Shown here in pieces: positions 14,038-19,871 of a stretch of DNA of 19,871 nucleotides. The notes beneath the pieces are model-generated. The model saw only the letters and a program-made list of their open reading frames with translations, ran no database searches and was not told where the DNA came from. How positions within the stretch are numbered: position 1 is the stretch's first letter; every line of letters begins with the position of its first letter. Source of the DNA: Syntrophorhabdus sp. (GTDB lineage: Bacteria > Desulfobacterota > BSN033 > UBA1163); contig DYHU01000019.1 of NCBI GenBank assembly GCA_020724025.1, positions 3,559 to 23,429 on the forward strand. The letters are read 5' to 3'. A program made the translations under genes and the position numbers.

Positions 14038-14784
14038 ATGGATCAAAAATTTAAGGAAATAATCTGCGATCTTCAATCTCATCTTGAGTATCTCAAGGAG
14101 CTGGGGATCACCGAATTGCCTCTTTCTGGCAACAGGAATGAAAAGATTTATCAATCAGAGGTTTCAACCCGGGTAGGGGCAATTCATGAATTGCCCCTAC
14201 CTTATAAAATAAAAGAGATCTCTCAAACCGAAATTTTACCCCTAGACGAGATTCGAAGCGAATTGGGAGATTGCCAGAGATGCAAACTCCATCGAACGCG
14301 GCGCACGCTTGTTTTCGGGGAGGGGAATGAAAAGGCCAGGTTGATGCTCATCGGAGAAGGTCCTGGTAATGAAGAAGATGTCCAGGGTAGGCCCTTTGTG
14401 GGAAAGGCAGGGCAACTCTTAACAAAAATTCTTCAATCCATAGAGATCCAAAGGGAGGAAGTCTATATCACCAACATCATCAAATGCCGGCCTCCGCAGA
14501 ACCGGAACCCTGAACCCGATGAGATCGAGAACTGTTATCCCTTTCTTTTAAAACAGATTCAGGCCATTGACCCCAGGATCATCTGCGCTCTTGGAACCTT
14601 TGCCGCCCACACCCTTCTTAAGACCGATGCCAAGATTACCTCTCTGCGCGGAAAGGCTTACGACTTTTCAGGCATCCAGGTTTTTCCCACTTACCATCCC
14701 GCTTATCTTCTGAGGAATCCCGAAAAGAAGAGGGAGGTCTGGGAGGATATGAAACAGATCGCCAGGCTTTTGTCTAATAAATAA
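14038..14784 (+). CDS. Family 4 (Fe-S) uracil-DNA glycosylase
   Basis: This 248-residue base-excision repair enzyme removes uracil from DNA. Four cysteines that should hold a 4Fe-4S cluster are at 79, 82 (CQRC), 150 (KCRPP) and 166 (ENC). The active-site motif GEGPGNEED starts at 107 and the DNA-binding motif HPAYLLRNP at 220-228. The catalytic core is complete. The N-terminal stretch, about residues 1-70, is variable and contains RVGAIHELPLP (45-55), which is the translation of a 30-bp perfect palindrome inserted in frame. The insertion lies ahead of the conserved core, so the enzyme is probably still functional. It is the only confident plus-strand gene in the window and is convergent with sppA. 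GGAGAAGG precedes the ATG. Confidence 0.94.
   Translation: MDQKFKEIICDLQSHLEYLKELGITELPLSGNRNEKIYQSEVSTRVGAIHELPLPYKIKEISQTEILPLDEIRSELGDCQRCKLHRTRRTLVFGEGNEKARLMLIGEGPGNEEDVQGRPFVGKAGQLLTKILQSIEIQREEVYITNIIKCRPPQNRNPEPDEIENCYPFLLKQIQAIDPRIICALGTFAAHTLLKTDAKITSLRGKAYDFSGIQVFPTYHPAYLLRNPEKKREVWEDMKQIARLLSNK
14172..14201. repeat. Perfect palindromic repeat inside the glycosylase gene
   Basis: GGTAGGGGCAATTCA is followed directly by its exact reverse complement, giving a 30-bp palindrome with no loop. It is translated as RVGAIHELPLP in frame within the gene. From memory, this palindrome and peptide recur in many deltaproteobacterial genomes and MAGs; that could not be searched here. Confidence 0.85.
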
Positions 14785-14794
14785 TCCTCTTCTT

Positions 14795-14970
14795 CCCCCT
14801 CACCCCTACCCTCTCCCGCCAGGGGACTGTGTCGTAATAGGGGAAATGTAAAAAATGTCATGCCGAACTTGTTTCGGCATCTAATAGAATCAAATAGTTA
14901 CGAGACCCTGAACCAAATTCAGGGTGACAAAATAGTAATTGCGACACAGTCTCAAGGAGAGAGGGAGATT
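14795..14970. repeat. GC-rich hairpin repeat split by an inserted element
   Basis: The left half reads CCCTCACCC..ACCCTCTCCCGCCAGGGG, ending at 14825. The right half resumes at 14951 with CTCAAGGAGAGAGGG. Together they look like the same nested repeat seen at 1999 and 13776, interrupted by the 125-bp element at 14826-14950. It lies between the convergent glycosylase and sppA stops. Confidence 0.55.
14826..14950. mobile_element. 125-bp element with terminal inverted repeats and two REP-like hairpins
   Basis: The ends are ACTGTGTCGTAAT (14826-14838) and ATTGCGACACAGT (14938-14950), inverted with 12 of 13 matching; one further G/C pair extends them. Inside are two hairpins in opposite orientation: ATGCCGAA/TTCGGCAT (14860-14867 and 14873-14880) and ACCCTGAA/TTCAGGGT (14905-14912 and 14918-14925). 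Each has a 5-base loop and is framed by GTCA on one side and TCT on the other. Stem bases differ in a paired way, as in REP/BIME units. There is no coding capacity. Confidence 0.7.
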
Positions 14971-14997
14971 ATTAGAAGACCCTCTCCCATATTCCTT

Positions 14998-15888
14998 TTA
15001 TGGGTGGAGGCGATAGTTGAGCTGAACCCCCTTTTCGGTCAAGGTATTCAGAATGGCCTCTGTGATCCCTTCCACAAGCAGTTCGAGAAGAGAAAATTTC
15101 TTTTTGGGGTAGAGGACCACAGGCTTTCCCTCGATTCCCACCATCTTCGCGGCTGTATCGATGGCGTCCTGGAGGTTTCCAAGCTGATCCACCAACCCCA
15201 ACTGCTTTGCCTGTTCGCCGGTTAAGATCCGGCCATCCGCCACCTGGGCGACCTTCGAACGGTCCATCTTTCTCCCCTCAGCCACTGCCTGGATGAATTG
15301 CTGGTGGACATTGTCAATGACCGACTGGATGAGTCTCTTCTCTTCCGGGGTCATCTCCCTGAAGGGTGATCCGATGTCTTTATGCTCGCCGCTTTTCAAT
15401 ACGACACCCTTGATCCCGATCTTCCTGAAGAGTTCTTCGATGTTGGTAAACTCCATCAGCACACCAATGGAGCCTGTAATCGTCCCGGGGTTGGCTACGA
15501 TGAGGTCAGAAGCGCTCGCTATATAGTAACCGCCCGAGGCGGCCACCGAGCCCATGGAGGCGATCACCTTCTTTTTTTTATTCGATTTAATCTTCAAGAC
15601 CTCCCGGTAGATTTCCTGTGATGGCCCTACCCCTCCGCCTGGAGAGTCAATCCTCAGGATGATGGCTTTCACCCCTTCATCATCGTCGTACTGGTGGAGC
15701 TCTTCGATGATCCCTGAGGATTGAGTGATCAGCCCCCGGATCTCAACCACCGCAATCTTATCTCTGAAGGCGAATTTCGTAGAGCCCGATCTGGAGACAT
15801 ACTGACCGATGCCGAAGAGGAGGATAAAAAAGAAAGTTAGTAACCCGACGATCGCAACCAAGCCCAGCAAGATTCTTTTCCGTCTCAT
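14998..15888 (-). CDS. sppA: Signal peptide peptidase SppA
   Basis: This 296-residue membrane-bound serine protease of the S49 family degrades signal peptides left after secretion. One transmembrane segment lies at about residues 8-30 (LGLVAIVGLLTFFFILLFGIG), and the catalytic domain is periplasmic. The nucleophile is Ser118 (GSVAASGGYYIA) and the general-base lysine is Lys170 (KSGEHKD), 52 residues apart as in Bacillus SppA. The DSPGGG motif is at 81-86. The length fits the short single-domain SppA form rather than the double-length E. coli form. GGGAGA precedes ATG 15888. It is convergent with the glycosylase and separated from scpA upstream by a dispersed repeat, so it is probably transcribed independently. 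Confidence 0.95.
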   Translation of the reverse strand: MRRKRILLGLVAIVGLLTFFFILLFGIGQYVSRSGSTKFAFRDKIAVVEIRGLITQSSGIIEELHQYDDDEGVKAIILRIDSPGGGVGPSQEIYREVLKIKSNKKKKVIASMGSVAASGGYYIASASDLIVANPGTITGSIGVLMEFTNIEELFRKIGIKGVVLKSGEHKDIGSPFREMTPEEKRLIQSVIDNVHQQFIQAVAEGRKMDRSKVAQVADGRILTGEQAKQLGLVDQLGNLQDAIDTAAKMVGIEGKPVVLYPKKKFSLLELLVEGITEAILNTLTEKGVQLNYRLHP

Positions 15889-15939
15889 AGGTATCTCCCT
15901 TATTTAGAAAATAGGTTTGGTCCAACGGTAACGGTAAGT

Positions 15940-15956
15940 CTGCCTGCGGCAGGCAG
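15940..15956. repeat. Short palindrome CTGCCTG-CGG-CAGGCAG
   Basis: A perfect 7-bp stem with a 3-base loop lies at the edge of dispersed repeat copy 3. A related but degenerate sequence (CTGCCGCAGGCGGC) lies near 5716. Such palindromes are common intergenic repeats. Confidence 0.6.
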
Positions 15957-16240
15957 GGATGCCCGTATCGCTAATAAAAGGTAACGTTTATCGTTGTCGA
16001 AGCTCGTATCGAGGCTCGTTAATAGAAACTGGATGCTCGAGCTTCGTTTTCCGAGCTTCTTGCTTCGATACCAGCGTCGTCACCGTAAACCCATTTTCTT
16101 TGTTTGTAATTTTAACCGATTAACCCTAAACCATACGGGCTTCGTAACCGTAACCTATAAACCCAAAAACCGGGATTATTTTCATGGTTCGTGTCTGTCT
16201 CGTATAAACAGGAGGTGACGCTCCATCACGCCTGTTACCG
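15954..16240. repeat. Dispersed intergenic repeat, copy 3
   Basis: It is colinear with copy 1 at 7716-7965, sharing CAGGGATGCCCGTATCG, GTTGTCGAAGCTCGTATCGA, the bulged stem (16002-16018 with 16052-16059 plus 16067-16075 and the same 7-base bulge), CGTCACCGTAAACCC, GGGCTTCGTAACCGTAACC and the end hairpin near 16216-16228. It fills nearly all of the gap between sppA and scpA and ends seven bases beyond the scpA stop codon. Confidence 0.8.
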
Positions 16241-16246
16241 GATATT

Positions 16247-16984
16247 TTAAACCGGTGATATTCGAATGGTTTCAAAAGGAGCTGCCTGAAAAACCCGTAT
16301 CCATTTCGTTTTAACCAGTTCGAGGATGGCCAAAAAGGTGATGACGATCACTCTGCGTGAGGCCTGTTCGGGAAAGAGGAGATGAAAGGGAAGGCTTCGC
16401 TTCTCCTTTTGAAGAAGGAGAAGAATCTCCTGGACCTTATCCTCCACGCTGAGTCTATCCAGGATGACTTCATGGAAGGACTCCTCCGTTGCCCTTTCGA
16501 GAACCTTGCGAAGGGCATCAATGAGATCGAAGAGGTTGGCTTCGATTCTCTCCTCTTCCGGCGCCTTCTCTTCCCCCGATGCCAAACGGATAAAGACATT
16601 CCGGTCCAGCATGGGCCTTTGCACCAGTTCTGTGGCGGCATTCTTATATTTCTGATATTCCAGCAGCCTTCTCACCAACTCGGCTCTCGGATCCTCCCCT
16701 TCCTCTTCTTCCACGGAAGGCTGGGGAAGGAGCATCCTCGATTTGATATGGAGGAGAGTGGAGGCCATCAGAAGATACTCTCCTGCAGTGTCCAGATCAA
16801 GGGTCTTCATCCATTTGAGATAATCCAGGTATTGTTCCGTGATCAGGGCGATGGGAATGTTGAAGATATCCATCTCATCCTTCTGGATGAGATGGAGCAG
16901 AAGGTCGAGGGGACCTTCAAACGTCTCCAGCCGGATGGTATAAGGATATCTCTCCTCTGAATAGAAGTTGCCTTCGGACATCAT
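16247..16984 (-). CDS. scpA: Segregation and condensation protein ScpA (kleisin)
   Basis: This 245-residue protein bridges the two SMC heads in the bacterial condensin complex with ScpB, acting in chromosome compaction and segregation. The N-terminal SMC-neck-binding region shows FEGPLDLLLHLIQKDEMDIF (about 22-41), and the C-terminal winged-helix region shows FLAILELVKTKWIRVFQ (about 217-233). The acidic linker between them (EEEEGEDP) is usual. Its ATG overlaps the TGA of the tRNA nucleotidyltransferase gene by four bases (ATGA), so the two are translationally coupled; a second ATG follows at once. The usual partner gene scpB is not adjacent: downstream is a dispersed repeat and then sppA. 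Confidence 0.95.
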   Translation of the reverse strand: MMSEGNFYSEERYPYTIRLETFEGPLDLLLHLIQKDEMDIFNIPIALITEQYLDYLKWMKTLDLDTAGEYLLMASTLLHIKSRMLLPQPSVEEEEGEDPRAELVRRLLEYQKYKNAATELVQRPMLDRNVFIRLASGEEKAPEEERIEANLFDLIDALRKVLERATEESFHEVILDRLSVEDKVQEILLLLQKEKRSLPFHLLFPEQASRRVIVITFLAILELVKTKWIRVFQAAPFETIRISPV

Positions 16985-19608
16985 CCTACTCCAAGTGATT
17001 TGGTCAAGTATTGTAACTCGTCCTGCCGTGTAATCACCTGCTCATCCAATCGGGCCTTGAGAAGATCCTCCAATCCCTTCCGGATGGAGGGCCCGGGTTT
17101 GACTCCCATTTGAATGAGGTCCGCCCCTCTCAAGATAGGTTTCGTATCCTTCAACTGGGTAAAATAGAGGGAGATGTATCGACGGGTGGCCATCTGGGTC
17201 GTCTTGGCCATCATAAACAGCTTGACCTCCGTTGAAAGGGGATCGAGAACCGTGTAAATCTCCGAGCGTTTAGGTTCCCTTCCAGCGTTGACCCAGGAGA
17301 AAATCTGAAGCAGGGCCAGATCACCCTGGCGTTTTTCCTCCATCACCCTCCTTTTCTGCCGATCGTTCATTGCCAACCGTTCGCAGATCTCCAAGCTCTC
17401 CTGCTCCTTGAGGGAATCGATGAGGCCGTAAAAGTAGATCAGCCAACGCTCAAATCTCTCTTCAAGGAAGAGAAGGTCAAACCAGGCGATGACATGATGA
17501 ATCTGTTCAAAGAGGGCGATCTTCTCCTCGTCCAGTTTGAGATGGGAATGGAGAAAATGGAAGAGGTTGAAATCTCTCATCCGTTTCATGGCGGGGATGG
17601 GATCCTCTTCCTGACAGATGAGGATCAACTCCGAGAGAATCCGTCCCCCTGAAAGTCGGTTAAAGATGCCTGTCTTGACCGCATTCTTCATCAAATTCTG
17701 AGTGTGTTTTCCAATCTGAAACCTCAATCGTTGTTCGAAACGGATCGCACGAAAGACACGGGTTGGATCCTCTACAAAGGAGAGATTATGGAGGACACGA
17801 ATCACCTTCTCCTTAATATCTTTTACCCCGCCGAAAAAATCGATCAATTCTCCGAAGGCCCGTGGATTGAGCTGGATGGCCAGCGTATTGATGATGAAGT
17901 CTCTGCGATAGAGATCCGCCTTGATTGATCCCCGTTCCACCGTGGGAAGGGCGGCCGGAGAATCATAGACCTCCAGACGTGCGGTCGCCACATCAATCTT
18001 GAGGCCATCCGAAAAGAGGATAAGGGCCGTCCCGAATTTTTTGTGAGTTCGAATCCGGCAGGGAAATCTCCTTTCAAATTCCTCTGCCAGACGGATCCCG
18101 TCGCCCTCCACGACGATATCGATATCGTAGTTTTCCACCCTCATCAGAAGGTCCCTAACAAAACCTCCCACGCCGAAGACCGAATACCCCAGGTCATCCC
18201 CTACCCTGCCAAATTCTGTTAGGAGGCTCCGTATCCTTTCCGGAAATCGCTCCTCCATCAATTTGGAGATCATCTTCTTCCGTGCATAAAGGGGTTGACT
18301 CTCTCTTACCGATTTGGCCATCCCCTCGTGGAGGACCTGCATCACATCGCCCATGGCCACGATCCCAACGAGCCGGTCCTTTTCGATGACGGGGAGGAGG
18401 CTCTGGTTCTGTCCGATCGCCAATTCCTGAATTCGGGAAAAGGGGGTTTCCGGCGAGATGGAACAAAACTCCGTCATCATATATTCCTTCACCAGGGCAT
18501 CCTTCAGCCCGTGATGGACGGCCCTTTCTATTACTTCCTTGGAGATGAGGCCAACCACTCTCTCCTCCTGAATGACCGGGAGGATATCGAGAAGATATCG
18601 GGAAAGAATCTCTCCTGCCTCCCCCAGGGTACGGCCGGGTTCCACTGTCTTGACCGGATAGACCATGAGGTCCCTGGCCACCCTTCTGGGTCTGACAACC
18701 TGTCTCAACACCTTGATCAGGCGACCGTGCGCCTCTAAGAGTGTCACCCCTTTGAGGGTGGCTGAAGCGGCCGTGGGGTGGCCGCCTCCCCCAAATTCAG
18801 CGGCAATTTCTGAAACATTGACCTCCTCAATCCTGCTCCTTCCGATCAAGTAAATCCGACCTTCCATCTGGACAAGGACAAAGAGGACATCGAGATTCTC
18901 CATATCCTTCAACTTATGGACGAGGACGGCAATGTCCCCAATATACCGATCCGCAGAGGCCTGGGAAATCACCACATCGATGCCGTGGACATCATACCGG
19001 GTGGCCGATTGGATCAGGTCATTGAGCAGGAAGACCTGTTCCGAGGTGAGCTCCCGTGTGATCACATTCGACAGGATATTGAGATTGGCCCCTTTTCCCA
19101 CCAGATATCCTGCCGCCCGAAAATCCTCCTCTCTGGCCGAAGGAAAGGTCAGATTTCCTGTATCCTCATAGATGCCGAGGAGCATGACCGTGGCCTCATC
19201 GGGAGCGATGTGGATCTCCTTTTTTCGCAAGAGGTCCAGAAGAAGTGTGACCGTGGCCCCAACTTCGGAGACCACTTCGATCGAGCCCCTGATATCGTCC
19301 GAAGAAGGAGGATGGTGATCGTAAATATGGATATCCAGTCCGGGTTTCAGTGCAATCTCAGAAAATTTTCCGATCCGGCTGATCTGACGGGTGTCGACCA
19401 GGATCAATCTTTCGACCTCGCCGAGGTCAATATTTTTCACCCGCTCCACTTCAAGGGCATAGAGGGTGGAGTGGATGAAAAACTCCCGCAAACTTCTCTC
19501 CTGAGATCCCGGGAAGACCAGAACCGCTCCCGGATAGAGTTTTTTGGCTGCCAGCATAGAAGCCAGAGAATCGAAATCCGCATTCGTATGGGTGGTGATG
19601 ACTTCCAT
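16981..19608 (-). CDS. tRNA nucleotidyltransferase with N-terminal DHH/DHHA1 and CBS domains
   Basis: This 875-residue fusion starts at ATG 19608 (MEVITTHTNADFDSLAS). Counted from that start, the domains are a DHH phosphoesterase-like domain with DHH at about 97-99 and DHHA1 with FGGGGHPTAAS at about 272-282, then two CBS domains at about 310-430. The nucleotidyltransferase head follows with GGFVRDLLM at about 481-489 and the catalytic pair in YDIDIVVEGDG at about 494-504, then the RNA-binding neck and body. It should add A or CCA to tRNA 3' ends; in deltaproteobacteria and Aquifex such proteins are often the A-adding partner of a separate CC-adding enzyme. Whether that holds here cannot be judged. 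The TTG-initiated extension to 19635 lies in repeat DNA. No ribosome site is visible. It overlaps scpA. Confidence 0.92.
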   Translation of the reverse strand: MEVITTHTNADFDSLASMLAAKKLYPGAVLVFPGSQERSLREFFIHSTLYALEVERVKNIDLGEVERLILVDTRQISRIGKFSEIALKPGLDIHIYDHHPPSSDDIRGSIEVVSEVGATVTLLLDLLRKKEIHIAPDEATVMLLGIYEDTGNLTFPSAREEDFRAAGYLVGKGANLNILSNVITRELTSEQVFLLNDLIQSATRYDVHGIDVVISQASADRYIGDIAVLVHKLKDMENLDVLFVLVQMEGRIYLIGRSRIEEVNVSEIAAEFGGGGHPTAASATLKGVTLLEAHGRLIKVLRQVVRPRRVARDLMVYPVKTVEPGRTLGEAGEILSRYLLDILPVIQEERVVGLISKEVIERAVHHGLKDALVKEYMMTEFCSISPETPFSRIQELAIGQNQSLLPVIEKDRLVGIVAMGDVMQVLHEGMAKSVRESQPLYARKKMISKLMEERFPERIRSLLTEFGRVGDDLGYSVFGVGGFVRDLLMRVENYDIDIVVEGDGIRLAEEFERRFPCRIRTHKKFGTALILFSDGLKIDVATARLEVYDSPAALPTVERGSIKADLYRRDFIINTLAIQLNPRAFGELIDFFGGVKDIKEKVIRVLHNLSFVEDPTRVFRAIRFEQRLRFQIGKHTQNLMKNAVKTGIFNRLSGGRILSELILICQEEDPIPAMKRMRDFNLFHFLHSHLKLDEEKIALFEQIHHVIAWFDLLFLEERFERWLIYFYGLIDSLKEQESLEICERLAMNDRQKRRVMEEKRQGDLALLQIFSWVNAGREPKRSEIYTVLDPLSTEVKLFMMAKTTQMATRRYISLYFTQLKDTKPILRGADLIQMGVKPGPSIRKGLEDLLKARLDEQVITRQDELQYLTKSLGVG

Positions 19609-19611
19609 CAT

Positions 19612-19763
19612 CAATACACAATTACCAATGGTCAATTATCAATGATCAATTAGCAATGATTAAACGGATCCAGAGAAGTCAGAAATTCTCAATTCGCAAT
19701 GGTCAATGGACAATTCTCAATGATCAATGATCAGTAACCAGTAAAATAGAACATCTCTATTTT
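19612..19763. repeat. CAATGATCAATT-type simple repeats upstream of the tRNA nucleotidyltransferase
   Basis: Two blocks (19620-19660 and 19686-19732) are made of short near-copies of CAATG(G/A)TCAATT and CAATGGACAATT in direct and partly palindromic order. They are followed by a perfect inverted repeat, AAAATAGA-ACATC-TCTATTTT (19743-19763). The first block abuts the start codon and replaces any recognisable ribosome site. No promoter is convincing in the 263 bases 19609-19871. Confidence 0.55.
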
Positions 19764-19787
19764 CTTTACTCATAGTCAATTGTAATG

Positions 19788-19871
19788 AACTCGTAAAAAG
19801 TCGTCATTCCCGTGAAAACGGGAATCCAGAGAATTCTAACTACATGAAAAGACTGTCCCGCCTTTGGCGGG
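19788..19871. repeat. REP-like hairpins at the window edge, truncated element
   Basis: ACTCGTAAAAAGTCG at about 19789-19803 matches the ends of the 155-bp element at 7333-7487. It is followed by a perfect 8-bp stem with GAAA loop, ATTCCCGT-GAAA-ACGGGAAT (19806-19825). A second stem, CCCGCC-TTT-GGCGGG, lies at 19857-19871 and ends at the window edge, so the element probably continues outside. Confidence 0.65.

Noticed and set aside
14860..15225. Plus-strand open frame of 121 residues after the glycosylase
   Set aside because: It starts inside the 125-bp mobile element and runs antisense through the end of sppA; no ribosome site.
16382..16960. Plus-strand open frame of 192 residues opposite scpA
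   Set aside because: It is antisense to scpA, with no ribosome site or domain; it is a codon-bias shadow.
18916..19653. Plus-strand open frame of 245 residues opposite the tRNA nucleotidyltransferase
   Set aside because: It is antisense to the DHH domain region, whose motifs (DHH, FGGGGHPTAAS) prove the minus-strand frame.

Overview
This window looks like a chromosomal piece of an uncultivated Gram-negative bacterium, most likely a Desulfobacterota (deltaproteobacterial) lineage. That placement is inference. It rests on the XrtA/PEP-CTERM-type exopolysaccharide genes, the sigma-54 activators, a tRNA nucleotidyltransferase fused to DHH and CBS domains next to scpA, a family 4 uracil-DNA glycosylase, and many short palindromic repeats. 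No rRNA, tRNA, CRISPR array or phage gene is visible.

Positions 1-7332 (all minus strand, read right to left) hold an exopolysaccharide export and assembly operon. In transcription order it runs: a short sigma-54 activator (6316-7332), a small degenerate-GGDEF protein (5816-6277), a Wza-type export protein (5062-5679), an outer-membrane beta-barrel protein (3672-5006), a Wzz-type chain-length protein (2054-3604), an ExeA-type AAA+ ATPase (981-1982), a BY-type tyrosine autokinase (50-967), and the first 15 codons of a NusG/RfaH-like antiterminator (1-47). A textbook sigma-54 promoter (7512-7527) with a palindromic enhancer-like site (7632-7678) lies upstream. A 155-bp mobile element sits between this promoter and the activator's start codon.

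Positions 8026-13654 (minus strand) are a block of regulators: a GAF-domain sigma-54 activator with its own candidate sigma-54 promoter; a pseudo-receiver/degenerate-GGDEF protein; an NtrC-type response regulator; and a receiver-histidine kinase whose stop overlaps the NtrC-type start. They plausibly control the polysaccharide operon. Several parts that are normally catalytic or switchable are altered. The short activator has N-D in place of the Walker B D-E and a Lys at the sensor I Asn. The pseudo-receiver has Glu at the phosphorylation site. Both GGDEF-like domains lack the motif.

Positions 13655-19871 are housekeeping genes separated by mobile DNA: a family 4 uracil-DNA glycosylase on the plus strand, then sppA, scpA and the DHH-CBS-tRNA nucleotidyltransferase on the minus strand. 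The gaps hold a 258-bp IS21-like remnant with terminal inverted repeats, a 125-bp element with terminal inverted repeats nested inside a GC-rich hairpin repeat, REP-like hairpins with GAAA loops, and three copies of a roughly 250-315-bp intergenic repeat. Each of those copies lies just downstream of a minus-strand stop codon. A perfect 30-bp palindrome is inserted in frame within the glycosylase gene.
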